DNA of 47,605 nucleotides from Mycolicibacterium sp. (GTDB lineage: Bacteria > Actinomycetota > Actinomycetes > Mycobacteriales > Mycobacteriaceae). Within the stretch, counting starts at the first letter, position 1. Each line of letters starts with the position of its first letter. Location: positions 1 to 47,605 of the forward strand of contig NZ_JAEMTA010000038.1 of the NCBI RefSeq assembly GCF_016462545.1, given 5' to 3'. The translations under genes were made by a program, and so were the position numbers. Under the pieces are notes generated by a model. The model saw only the letters and a list, made by a program, of their open reading frames with translations. It searched no databases and was not told the DNA's origin. Shown piece by piece: positions 34,091-42,072 of this stretch.

Positions 34091-35245
34091 TCACACCATC
34101 GCCGTCCGGGGGATCGTCATGCCCAGCGTCAGCGCTCCCGCGAGTTCGCGGCTGGTGTCGTAGTCGAAGACCACGTGGCCCGAGATCACGTCGACGTCGC
34201 GCTTGAAACGCTGCAGCGGGCTGCGCAGGAAGTGGGCGCTGGCCCCCGAGGCCTCCGTCAGGTTGCCGATCACGGCCCTGGACTCGTGCACGATGTGTGC
34301 GGCGGCCAGGCGGGCATCGCCGCGCACCGGGCGGGGCACCGAATCGCCTGCGTTCACGATGTCCTCGATGGCGCCCACGGTGTCGGCCAGCAGGCCCCGC
34401 AGTGCCCGCAACCGCACGGTGGCCTCACCGAGGTGGGCCTGCGCGATGGGCTTGTCCTTCTGCATGACGCCCTCGTAGGGCAGCACTCGCCCGGCCAGTC
34501 GCTCGCCGTAGATCTCGGTCACGCGTTCAGCGCTGCCGAGCGCGGGCATGGCGGCCAGGAGCGCGAGCGCGGGCACCATCGGCCAGCGGTAGGTCGCGCA
34601 ATCGTGAAGGCTCGCGCCCGGTGCCGTACCGCCGTAGATGTCGACGACCTTCACCAGCCGATGCTCTGGGACGAACGCATCGGCGACCACCACGTCGTGG
34701 GATCCGGTGCCGCGCATCCCGTCGGTGTGCCACACGTCCTCGATGGCGAAGTCCGACGCGGGCAGGAGCGCCAGGGCGGGGTAGATGGCATCGTCTGCTC
34801 CGCAGAGCGCGCCGACGATCAGCCAGTTGCCCGCCATCACGCCGGTCGCCCAGGACCACCTGCCGGTCAGTCGGATCCCGCCGTCGGCAGGCGTGCCGCG
34901 TCCGGTGGGGGCGAGGGGGGCCGGCGCCAGGAACGGCCTGGTGGCGAAGGCCTCCTCTTGGGCTTGCTCGCCGAACAGCGCCAGCATCCAGTTGTGCAGT
35001 GCGTAGAAGCCGAGGGTCCACGCGCTGGAGGTGCAGCCGTGGGCCATGCGGCGGACGGGATCGAGGATCGCGGGAAAGTCGGCCTGCCGGCCGCCGAACC
35101 GCTTCGGCACCAGGAGTTCGGTCAGTCCGGACGAGGCCAGGTCCGCGATCGTCGCGTCGGGGAGGTGGCGAAGGTCCTCGGCTTCCTGCGCGCGTTCGGC
35201 CAGGCGGGCGACGAACTCGTCGCTCAATTCGTCGCTAAGCTGCAT
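34091..35245 (-). CDS. acyl-CoA-dehydrogenase-fold flavin monooxygenase (HsaA/HpaB-C2-like)
   Basis: A 384-residue protein with the acyl-CoA dehydrogenase fold but lacking its catalytic glutamate segment. It resembles two-component monooxygenases that use reduced flavin. Diagnostic parts are FGGRQADFPAILDPVRRMAHGCTSSAWTLGFY, LTGRWSWATGVMAGNWLIVGA and the ending GASAHFLRSPLQRFKRDVDVISGHVVFDYD, with the active-site histidine. Such enzymes (HsaA, phenol or 4-hydroxyphenylacetate C2 hydroxylases) hydroxylate aromatic rings or steroids. A flavin reductase partner is not present. It could make the diol that the downstream ring-cleavage-like enzyme uses. Confidence 0.8.
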   Translation of the reverse strand: MQLSDELSDEFVARLAERAQEAEDLRHLPDATIADLASSGLTELLVPKRFGGRQADFPAILDPVRRMAHGCTSSAWTLGFYALHNWMLALFGEQAQEEAFATRPFLAPAPLAPTGRGTPADGGIRLTGRWSWATGVMAGNWLIVGALCGADDAIYPALALLPASDFAIEDVWHTDGMRGTGSHDVVVADAFVPEHRLVKVVDIYGGTAPGASLHDCATYRWPMVPALALLAAMPALGSAERVTEIYGERLAGRVLPYEGVMQKDKPIAQAHLGEATVRLRALRGLLADTVGAIEDIVNAGDSVPRPVRGDARLAAAHIVHESRAVIGNLTEASGASAHFLRSPLQRFKRDVDVISGHVVFDYDTSRELAGALTLGMTIPRTAMV

Positions 35246-35258
35246 GTCGGCGACGCTA

Positions 35259-35276
35259 CCATACTAAAAAGTATGG
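35259..35276. promoter_or_regulatory. perfect palindromic operator before the monooxygenase gene
   Basis: CCATACT (35259-35265) and AGTATGG (35270-35276) are perfect complements around AAAA. On the minus strand TAGTAT within it reads as a -10 element, so a bound repressor would block the polymerase. It lies 13 bp upstream of ATG 35245 and just after the stop of the TetR gene, which is the likely repressor. Confidence 0.65.
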
Positions 35277-35284
35277 AAACAGGA

Positions 35285-35851
35285 TCAGTGAGCGAGCATC
35301 AGATCGAGGAAGCGTTCGCTGCGCTCTGCGTGCCGGGCGTCGGGCGTGGGTCCCGACAGATGTAGGAAGCCGATGCCCGCGGCGAAGGTGGCGTCGGCCC
35401 GCATCTCGGCCTCGTCGGCGACGAAGCCGTCATCGAGGAATGCCTGGCGCACGGCCCGCAGCAACCTCCGGTCCGCGGAGCGCACGCTGTCGGCCACGGC
35501 GTCGTCCGAGCGGGCCCATTCCCGCATCGCCCGTTCCAGAGTCCAGTGCCGTGGGCTGACGAGTGACGTCATCATCTGTGACAGCCGGTCGCGGGGCGCC
35601 AGATCGCCGAAGTCGTCGAAGGCGCGGCGATCCTCGTCACGCAGCCGTCCCCACGAATCGATGAGCACGGCGCGGTAGCTCGGCATGCCGTCGAAGTGCC
35701 AGTAGAAGCTGCCCTTGGTGACGCCGAGCCGGTCGCACAGCCGGTCGATCTTGAGCGCCTTGATGCCCTCCTCGGCGAGCAGCCCGTAGCCGGCCTGGAT
35801 CCAGTCGTCCACGCCCAACCGGTTGCCGGCGGTACTGCGAGAACTCGCCAC
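35285..35851 (-). CDS. TetR-family regulator
   Basis: A 188-residue regulator starting at GTG 35851. The helix-turn-helix is IQAGYGLLAEEGIKALKIDRL to LGVTKGSFYWHFDGMPSYRAVL. The ending FLHLSGPTPDARHAERSERF is the ligand domain. It is followed after 39 bp by the monooxygenase gene on the same strand, and the gap holds a perfect palindrome with its own promoter. Thus the regulator probably controls the monooxygenase rather than simply being cotranscribed with it. Confidence 0.88.
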   Translation of the reverse strand: MASSRSTAGNRLGVDDWIQAGYGLLAEEGIKALKIDRLCDRLGVTKGSFYWHFDGMPSYRAVLIDSWGRLRDEDRRAFDDFGDLAPRDRLSQMMTSLVSPRHWTLERAMREWARSDDAVADSVRSADRRLLRAVRQAFLDDGFVADEAEMRADATFAAGIGFLHLSGPTPDARHAERSERFLDLMLAH

Positions 35852-36007
35852 GGCAGCAGCCTACGGCGCGGGTGCGCCCGCCGACGCCCGGCCGCGTGAC
35901 CAGCTACGACGGGTGCCGGGGTGGCTGGTGGCGCGCGCCACATGTTTTACTGCGTGGTGACAAGTTAAGAGTCAGGTCCGCCTGCTATCGCTGCGCGGGC
36001 GCGGTCG

Positions 36008-36026
36008 GCGGCGATCCCGTCGCCGC
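36008..36026 (+). repeat. hairpin in the leader of the antigen 85 gene
   Basis: GCGGCGA (36008-36014) and TCGCCGC (36020-36026) are perfect complements around TCCCG, 64 bp before ATG 36091. It may fold in the 5' leader and affect translation or mRNA stability. The rest of 35852-36090 has only an AT-rich promoter-like patch near 35940-35975. Confidence 0.35.
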
Positions 36027-36090
36027 TTGGGCGATCTCGCATCGCAGGAGTCGACGGTTTACCCGTAACAGGAACTGGATGGATTCGTAG

Positions 36091-37062
36091 ATGTTGTTTG
36101 ACGGAATTCTCGGCCGCTGGGCGCGCCGACTACTGATGGCGACCATGGCGGTTGTTTTGCTGCCGGGCATGATCGGCGCGGTAGGGGGCAGTGCGACCGC
36201 AGGGGCGTTCTCGCGCCCTGGTCTCCCAGTCGAATACCTCATGGTTCCCTCGCCCTCGATGGGGCGCGACATCAAGGTGCAGTTCCAGAGCGGCGGACCC
36301 AACTCTCCTGCGGTCTACCTACTCGACGGCCTGCGTGCCCAAGACGACTTCAACGGCTGGGACATCAACACCCAGGCATTCGAGTGGTACCTGAACTCAG
36401 GTCTGTCGATCGTCATGCCCGTCGGCGGCCAGTCCAGCTTCTACTCCAACTGGTACAAGCCCGCCTGCGGCAAGAACGGCTGCCTGACCTACAACTGGGA
36501 GACGTTCCTGACCTCCGAGCTGCCGAGCTACCTGGCGGCCAACAACAGCGTGAAGTCGACGGGTAACGCCGCCGTCGGCCTGTCGATGGCTGGCGGTGCC
36601 GCGCTCGTGCTGTCGGCCCATCACCCGGGCCAGTTCTCCTATGCCGGCTCCATGTCGGGCTTCCTCAACCCGTCCGAAGGCCAGTGGCCCGGCCTGATCA
36701 ACCTGTCCATGGGTGATGCGGGCGGCTACAAGGCCAACGACATGTGGGGACCTGCGGAGACCGATCCGGCGTGGCAGTACAACGACCCGATGGTCCAGAT
36801 CCCCACGATCGTCGCCAACGGCACCCGTATCTGGGTCTACTGCGGCAACGGCACCCCCAGCGAGCTCGGCGGCAACAACCTGCCCGCCAAGTTCCTCGAG
36901 GGCCTGACCATCCGCACGAACCGCACGTTCCAGGACAACTACATCGCGGCCGGCGGATCCAACGGCGTCTTCAACTTCCCGGACAGCGGCACGCACGACT
37001 GGCCGTACTGGGGAGCGCAGCTGCAGCAGATGAAGCCCGACCTCATCAGCCACCTGCTCTGA
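36091..37062 (+). CDS. antigen 85 family mycolyltransferase
   Basis: A 323-residue exported acyltransferase. A 39-residue signal peptide (RRLLMATMAVVLLPG core) ends ATAGA before FSRPGLPVEYL, the known mature start of antigen 85. In mature numbering the nucleophile Ser165 becomes Ser126, and Cys126/Cys131 become the 87/92 disulfide. Glu270 and His302 complete the triad, shifted by one residue through an insertion at PAETDPAW. These enzymes transfer mycolic acid between trehalose monomycolates and onto arabinogalactan. From memory, no fbp gene lies between Rv3143 and fadB4 in M. tuberculosis, so this is an extra or relocated copy. A, B or C cannot be assigned by eye. Confidence 0.93.
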   Translation: MLFDGILGRWARRLLMATMAVVLLPGMIGAVGGSATAGAFSRPGLPVEYLMVPSPSMGRDIKVQFQSGGPNSPAVYLLDGLRAQDDFNGWDINTQAFEWYLNSGLSIVMPVGGQSSFYSNWYKPACGKNGCLTYNWETFLTSELPSYLAANNSVKSTGNAAVGLSMAGGAALVLSAHHPGQFSYAGSMSGFLNPSEGQWPGLINLSMGDAGGYKANDMWGPAETDPAWQYNDPMVQIPTIVANGTRIWVYCGNGTPSELGGNNLPAKFLEGLTIRTNRTFQDNYIAAGGSNGVFNFPDSGTHDWPYWGAQLQQMKPDLISHLL

Positions 37063-37084
37063 TCGTGACGAGGTGGCGGGCGGG

Positions 37085-38083
37085 TTAGAACCCGCCTGCC
37101 ACCTTCACGACCGCGCGACCGGAGAACGTGCCGGCGCGCACCTCGTCGATGACCGTGACGACGTCCTTCACGTCGACGTCGTGGGTGATCGACGAAAGTC
37201 TTTGCGGCTTCAGTGCAGCCCCCAGCTTGGCCCAGAGCTCGCGGCGGGGACCGATCCGCATCATCACCGAGTCCATCCCCAGTAGGGCGACTCCACGCAG
37301 AATGAACGGCATGACGGTCGTGTTCAACGCCGGCCCGCCGGTCAGTCCGCTCGCCGCCACCGCACCGCCGTAGGCCATCGTGCTGAGTACGTCGGCCAGG
37401 GTGGCGCCGCCGACGCAGTCGACCGCACCGGCCCACCGCGTCTTGCCGAGTGCGCGCGGCTTGGCATCGGGGTCGGCCGGCAGTCGGGGAATCACCTCGG
37501 CGGCGCCCAATGCCTTCAGCCGTCCGGCGGCGTCGGCCTTACCGGTCGATGCGACCACCTCGTAGCCCGCCGCCGACAGCAGGTCGACGCTGACCGAGCC
37601 GACGCCTCCGGTCGCTCCGGTCACCACGATCGGTCCATCGTCCGGGGTGATGCCCCAGTCGATGAGCGCCTGCACGCTCATCGCCGCGGTGAAACCGGCC
37701 GTGCCAATGGCAGCTCCCTCGTAGGGGGTCAGCGGGCCGAGGGCGACGACCTCGTCGGCGGGCACGCGGGCGTACTCGGCGTAACCCCCGTGCCGACCGG
37801 TGCCGATTTCGTAGCCGTGTGCGAGCACCGCGTCGCCGACCGCGAACTCGTCGGAGGACGAGGCGATCACCTCGCCGGTGAGGTCGATGCCGGGGACGAT
37901 CGGATACTCGCGCACGACGCCGCCCTTCGGCGTGAGCGCCAGTGCGTCCTTGAAGTTGACGCTGGAGTACGCGACGCGGATGGTCACCTCACCTGGCGGC
38001 AATTCCGACTCGGTGAGTGTCTCTACCGCTGTGGTGATCCCGTCGTCGCCCTGGCGCGCGACCAATGCCTGAAAGTCATCCAT
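37085..38083 (-). CDS. fadB4: YhdH/AcuI-type quinone oxidoreductase (FadB4-like)
   Basis: A 332-residue medium-chain reductase without the zinc ligands. The NADPH-binding loop is VVTGATGGVGSVSVDLL, and the early SSVNFKDALALTPKGGVVREYPIVPGIDLTG blocks are typical of YhdH/AcuI. Relatives reduce acryloyl-CoA or quinones with NADPH. In M. tuberculosis the neighbour of fadE23 is called fadB4 (Rv3141), a historical name that does not imply a hydroxyacyl-CoA dehydrogenase. It follows fadE23 after 175 bp containing the tandem repeat. It converges on the antigen 85 gene with 22 bp between. Confidence 0.88.
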   Translation of the reverse strand: MDDFQALVARQGDDGITTAVETLTESELPPGEVTIRVAYSSVNFKDALALTPKGGVVREYPIVPGIDLTGEVIASSSDEFAVGDAVLAHGYEIGTGRHGGYAEYARVPADEVVALGPLTPYEGAAIGTAGFTAAMSVQALIDWGITPDDGPIVVTGATGGVGSVSVDLLSAAGYEVVASTGKADAAGRLKALGAAEVIPRLPADPDAKPRALGKTRWAGAVDCVGGATLADVLSTMAYGGAVAASGLTGGPALNTTVMPFILRGVALLGMDSVMMRIGPRRELWAKLGAALKPQRLSSITHDVDVKDVVTVIDEVRAGTFSGRAVVKVAGGF

Positions 38084-38103
38084 GGGAACGACGTTATCGG
38101 ACC

Positions 38104-38254
38104 GCTCCGGCGGGCAGGAGCGCAGCGACGGGGGAATGGCTCCGGAGGGCAGGAGCGCAGCGACCGGGGATGGCTCCGGCGGGTAGGAGCGCAGCGACCG
38201 GGGGATGGCTCCGGCGGGCAGGAGCGCAGCGAACGGGGAATGGCTCCGGCGGGG
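38104..38254. repeat. tandem repeat, four 34-35 bp units plus a partial fifth
   Basis: Units begin at 38104, 38139, 38173 and 38208, with a partial unit at 38243-38254. Each starts GCTCCGG, contains AGGAGCGCAGCGA and ends in a G-rich tract with ATG. Units differ by a few substitutions and a one-base length change. Each can fold a small hairpin from GCTCC and GGAGC. The array fills most of the fadE23-fadB4 gap, contains no open frame of its own and looks like a VNTR-type locus. Confidence 0.9.
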
Positions 38255-38258
38255 TCCG

Positions 38259-39467
38259 CTACTTCAGCTCAGCCGAGGACAGTCCCAGCAGTCGACGTGC
38301 AACGACCAGCTGTTGGATCTGCTGGGTGCCCTCGAAGATGTCGAGGATCTTCGAGTCGCGAGCCCACTTCTCGAGCAGTGTCTCCTCGGAATAGCCTGTG
38401 GTGCCGGCCAATTCGACTGCCTTGAGGGTGATGTCGCTGGCCACCCGGGCGGCCTTCGCCTTGCCCATCGAGGCTTCCTTCGAGTTCGGGATCTTGTTGT
38501 CCGCCTGCCACGCAGATCTCAGGGTCAGCAGATAGCCGGACTCCCATTCGGCCTCCATGCGCAGGAATTCCGCGGCGGGCGCGCTCTGGGAGTGCGCCGG
38601 CTTGTCGTAGGAGATCTCGACGCCCGCGTCGGTGAGGATGGTGCGCAGTTGCTCCAGTGAGGCGCGAGCGACGCCCACCGCCATCGCGGCCACGATGGGC
38701 CGGGTGTTGTCGAACGTCTCCATGACGCCGGCAAAGCCCTTGTCCACCTGGATATCTGGATTGCCGAGGAGGTTCTCCTTCGGTATCCGGGCGTTGTCGA
38801 AGCGGATGGCGGCGGTGTCGGAGGCCTTGATACCCAGTTTGTGTTCGAGGCGCTCCACCGTCACGCCAGGATGCTCGCGAGGCACGATGAACGACTTGAT
38901 CGCCGCGCGCCCCTTCGACTTGTCCAGCGTCGCCCACACCACGATGTGACTGGCGCGCGAACCGGCGGTGACGTAGATCTTCTCGCCGTTGATGACGTAC
39001 TCGTCGCCGTCGAGCTTCGCGGTCGTCGATACGGCGGCGGAGTCCGAGCCGAAACCCGGTTCCGTGATCGCCATCGCCGCCCAGACCTTGCCGAGTCGCT
39101 CGAGTTGTTCGTCGGTGGCGACGCCGGAGAGCGCGGCATTGCCGAGGCCCTGGAAGGGCACCGACAGCAGCAACGCGACGTCACCCCAACTGATCTCGAG
39201 TGCGTTCACGAGCGCGGACATGTTGGCGCCGTTGACGTTCTCCTTGGGTCCATCGCTGCCGCGGAAGGCGTCAGCGCCGGCGAAGGAGATGGTGTTGGCC
39301 GCGGTGAGGCCGTCGAACAGGTCGGCCAAAGTGTCCAGCTCGATGGGGTAGGCGTGTTCGGCCAGGTCGTACTTGCGCGAGATCGGCCGCAGCATCTCGG
39401 CGGCGCCGTCGTGGGCCATGTCGATGACGGCCTGAAGCTTGCGTGGCATTTCCAGATTGATTGCCAT
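38259..39467 (-). CDS. fadE23: acyl-CoA dehydrogenase FadE23
   Basis: A 402-residue acyl-CoA dehydrogenase. FAD and substrate segments are MAITEPGFGSDSAAVSTTA and GEKIYVTAGSRASHIVVWATLD. The catalytic glutamate is in the near-terminal ILDIFEGTQQIQQLV. The paired neighbour fadE24 suggests a mixed tetramer, as known for adjacent mycobacterial FadE pairs. Order fadE24-fadE23-fadB4 is conserved with M. tuberculosis Rv3139-Rv3141. The substrate is unknown. Confidence 0.92.
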   Translation of the reverse strand: MAINLEMPRKLQAVIDMAHDGAAEMLRPISRKYDLAEHAYPIELDTLADLFDGLTAANTISFAGADAFRGSDGPKENVNGANMSALVNALEISWGDVALLLSVPFQGLGNAALSGVATDEQLERLGKVWAAMAITEPGFGSDSAAVSTTAKLDGDEYVINGEKIYVTAGSRASHIVVWATLDKSKGRAAIKSFIVPREHPGVTVERLEHKLGIKASDTAAIRFDNARIPKENLLGNPDIQVDKGFAGVMETFDNTRPIVAAMAVGVARASLEQLRTILTDAGVEISYDKPAHSQSAPAAEFLRMEAEWESGYLLTLRSAWQADNKIPNSKEASMGKAKAARVASDITLKAVELAGTTGYSEETLLEKWARDSKILDIFEGTQQIQQLVVARRLLGLSSAELK

Positions 39468-39518
39468 GACTGGGTTTCCGTTCGTGAGGTTCGGTGTTTC
39501 GGGCCGGGGACGGAACTT

Positions 39519-40937
39519 CTAGAGAACGACGACACCCTCGGCGACGCCGAGTGCACGTAGATCGCGGTACCAGCGTTCGACGGGGTGCTCTTTGGTGAAG
39601 CCGTGACCGCCAAGCAGCTGGACACCGTCGAGGCCGATCTGCATGCCCTTGTCGGTGGCGAGCCGCTTGGCCAGCGCCGCTTCCCTGGCGAAGGACAGCC
39701 CCTGCTCGGCCCGGGACGCTCCGCGCCAGGTGACCAACCGCAGCCCGTCGAGCTCGATGGCGATGTTGGCGCACATGAAGGCGACCGACTGTCTGCGGGC
39801 GACGGGCTCGCCGAACGCCTCGCGTTCCTTCACGTAGGGCACGACGTAGTCGAGCACCGCGTGCGACGTGCCGACTGCCAATGCGGCCCAACCCAATCGG
39901 GCGAGGGCGATCGCATCGGAATAGTTCTGGGCGTGATCAGCCTCGGTGGATTCGTCATCCCCGAGCCGGTGGTGCAGCGGCACCGCGACATTGTTCAGCT
40001 CGACGCGACCGAGTGCCGCGGCGCGGATCCCCATGCTGGGGTCGGCCTTGACGGTTAGGCCTTCGGAGCCGGATTCGACGATGAACAGCGCGGGCTTGCC
40101 GTTGAGCTGTGCGCCGATGACGAACAACTCGGCTGTGGCGGCCGCCGGCACCAGGGACTTGGTGCCCGTGAGTCGATAACCGCTCGGCGTGCGAACGGCA
40201 ACCGTCTTGAGCGCAGTCGGATCGAACAGGGCTTGCGGCTCGGCGATCGCGACGCATGCCTGCGGAACGTTCTCGCCCGCGAACTCGGGTAAGTAGGTGG
40301 CCTGCTGATCGGCGCTGCCCCAGTGGGTCAACGCGGACGCGACACCTCCTGGCGCGAGGATCGGCAGGGCCAGTCCCATGTCGCCGTAGGCGAGAGCTTC
40401 GGCGACGAGAGCCTTGGTGATCGTGCTGCGGTGCGCCGCGATGCCGTCGAAGTCCTCGGGGATGTTGATCGCCGTGACGCCGATCTCCGAAGCCTTGGCG
40501 ACGAGATCGGCAGGGTAGGTCGCGGCGTCGTCGGCGTCATGCGCGGCGGGGCGCAGCAGCTCCTCGGCGAACTCCGCCACCGTCTCGACGATCATCTTCT
40601 GCTCGTCGTCCGGCGTCAGGTCGAAGTAGTCCAGCCCCTTGGGGCGATTGGCCTCGAGTCGGGTCGCCGGCTTGCCGATGCCCTGGACTCGCTTGAACTG
40701 GCGGCTGGATGCACCGAGGGCAGAGAACGCCGTCTTCACGCCGTAGCGCAGGCCGCGGTTGAGCGGGCCGCGCAGGCCGTATCTGTCCAGAAACTCCTGG
40801 CCGAGAAGGGGGGTGATCAGTGCCAACCCGATGCCGGTCGGGGAGCGCTTGTGTTTCTGAAGGCCCACCGAGCTTTCAGTGTTCGAGCGCTTCGGGCGCT
40901 GCTTGGATCCGTTCGATGACGGCAGTGTGTTGGTCAT
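39519..40937 (-). CDS. fadE24: acyl-CoA dehydrogenase FadE24
   Basis: A 472-residue dehydrogenase with an N-terminal extension of about 95 residues (KHKRSPTGIGLALITPLLGQ) before the core begins at YFDLTPDDEQKMI. The ending YRDLRALGVAEGVVVL stops just after the position of the usual EGT motif, keeping the Glu but losing the following helix. The flavin segment is also weak (VAIAEPQALFDPTALKTVAV). These features suggest the partner, less active half of a FadE23-FadE24 complex. The promoter region contains a 16-bp perfect palindrome. Confidence 0.9.
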   Translation of the reverse strand: MTNTLPSSNGSKQRPKRSNTESSVGLQKHKRSPTGIGLALITPLLGQEFLDRYGLRGPLNRGLRYGVKTAFSALGASSRQFKRVQGIGKPATRLEANRPKGLDYFDLTPDDEQKMIVETVAEFAEELLRPAAHDADDAATYPADLVAKASEIGVTAINIPEDFDGIAAHRSTITKALVAEALAYGDMGLALPILAPGGVASALTHWGSADQQATYLPEFAGENVPQACVAIAEPQALFDPTALKTVAVRTPSGYRLTGTKSLVPAAATAELFVIGAQLNGKPALFIVESGSEGLTVKADPSMGIRAAALGRVELNNVAVPLHHRLGDDESTEADHAQNYSDAIALARLGWAALAVGTSHAVLDYVVPYVKEREAFGEPVARRQSVAFMCANIAIELDGLRLVTWRGASRAEQGLSFAREAALAKRLATDKGMQIGLDGVQLLGGHGFTKEHPVERWYRDLRALGVAEGVVVL

Positions 40938-40979
40938 GTCGGCAGCCTCGCGTCGTTGGGCAGTGCTTCACGACCGTAT

Positions 40980-40995
40980 CTTACTCCGGAGTAAG
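40980..40995. promoter_or_regulatory. perfect palindromic operator upstream of fadE24
   Basis: CTTACTCCGGAGTAAG is a 16-bp perfect palindrome 43-58 bp before ATG 40937. On the minus strand TAAGAT (40978-40983) is a good -10 that overlaps its downstream arm, the normal geometry for repression. No regulator gene is adjacent, so the cognate TetR-type factor is elsewhere in the genome. Confidence 0.65.
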
Positions 40996-41018
40996 GTAAG
41001 CAAAACGTGTTACCAACG

Positions 41019-41186
41019 TCACGTTGTCGACGGCGTGCCCCAATCATCGCCCTGCGGCGGATCGAGGGGCACGGATACGGGTACGAACGGCAGGTTGATT
41101 CGCGGGTCTGCCACTGCTGCCGGGGCGATGAGCGCGGCGCCGAACGCGGTCAGCGCGGCAGTGGCGAGGATCGTGGACTTCTTCAT
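41019..41186 (-). CDS. small secreted protein, 55 aa
   Basis: ATG 41186 to TGA 41019. The N-terminus MKKSTILATAALTAFGAALI followed by APAAVA is a clear signal peptide with cleavage before Asp27. The mature 29 residues are proline-rich (PFVPVSVPLDPPQ) and end in WGTPSTT, with no cysteine. High G/C at third positions supports coding. There is no obvious Shine-Dalgarno, so a leaderless or weak start is possible. It lies 80 bp after hisN on the same strand and just upstream of the fadE24 palindrome. The family is not recognised. Confidence 0.7.
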   Translation of the reverse strand: MKKSTILATAALTAFGAALIAPAAVADPRINLPFVPVSVPLDPPQGDDWGTPSTT

Positions 41187-41266
41187 GGGAGATGACGCTA
41201 GAGAAGTCGCAGCGCCGAGGAATCGGGGTTTCCCCTACTCTTCGCAGCCGTTTCGAGGCCTCCGGA

Positions 41267-42049
41267 TCATGGAGCCGCGAGCCTGTCCAGGACATCGTCG
41301 TGCAGTAGTCCGTTGGTGGCGACGGCGCTGCCGCCGTGCGGGCCGGGAGAGCCCTCCACGTTCGTGAACCGGCCACCTGCCTCGCGGATGACGATGTCCA
41401 GAGGCGCCAGGTCCCAGATCTTCACCTCGGGTTCGGCCACGACGTCGACCGCGCCCTCGGCCAACAGACAGTAGGACCAGAAGTCGCCATAACCGCGCAC
41501 CCGCCATACGGCATCGGTGAGCTCGAGGAAGCGCTCACGACGCTCGTCCCAGCCGGTGGTCAGATCGGAGAACGACAGGCTGGCCGAATCCAGCGTGGCG
41601 ACCCCCGACACGGAGATGCGTCGGCTGACCCCGTTGAACGACGTGAAGGCCCCCTCGCCGGCGCCCGCCCACCACCTGCGCGCCAAGGCGGGTGCGCTCA
41701 CCACGCCGACGGTGGGGACGCCGTCCTGCAGCAGCGCGATGAGCGTCGACCACACCGGCACGCCGCGGACGAAGTTCTTGGTGCCGTCGATGGGATCGAG
41801 CACCCATTGCCGTCCCTCGAAAACCGCAGTGCCGCCGAACTCTTCGCCCAACACGGCGTCGTCGGGGCGGTTCGCGGCGAGTAGGCCTCGCAGCAGCTCC
41901 TCTGCCGACTTGTCGGCGTCGGTCACCGGTGTCAGATCGGGTTTCGTCTCCACATGGAGGTCCAGCGCGCCGAAGCGGGCCAACGTCAGGGCATCGGCCT
42001 CGTCGGCCATCTGGAGTGCGAGGGTGACGTCATCCGAGAAGGTACTCAT
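41267..42049 (-). CDS. hisN: histidinol-phosphatase, inositol-monophosphatase family
   Basis: A 260-residue Mg-dependent phosphatase. Metal sites are GEEFG, WVLDPIDGTKNFVRG (DPIDGT motif) and KIWDLAPLDIVIREAGG (WDxAP motif), a complete set. The M. tuberculosis gene at this place (Rv3137) is the histidinol-phosphate phosphatase of histidine synthesis, as I recall, which is why the symbol is given. An inositol or other sugar phosphatase role cannot be excluded from motifs alone. It is divergent from the small membrane protein gene with 23 bp between. Confidence 0.88.
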   Translation of the reverse strand: MSTFSDDVTLALQMADEADALTLARFGALDLHVETKPDLTPVTDADKSAEELLRGLLAANRPDDAVLGEEFGGTAVFEGRQWVLDPIDGTKNFVRGVPVWSTLIALLQDGVPTVGVVSAPALARRWWAGAGEGAFTSFNGVSRRISVSGVATLDSASLSFSDLTTGWDERRERFLELTDAVWRVRGYGDFWSYCLLAEGAVDVVAEPEVKIWDLAPLDIVIREAGGRFTNVEGSPGPHGGSAVATNGLLHDDVLDRLAAP

Positions 42050-42072
42050 GGGAGCAGTCCTACCATGGTGGG

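Noticed and set aside
33858..34163. Plus-strand frame of 71 codons in the gap before the dioxygenase-like gene
   Set aside because: It runs into the antisense of the monooxygenase 3' end, has no ribosome binding site and no recognisable features.
38104..38254. CRISPR array
   Set aside because: Units are contiguous with no unique spacers, and no cas genes are present; it is a simple tandem repeat.
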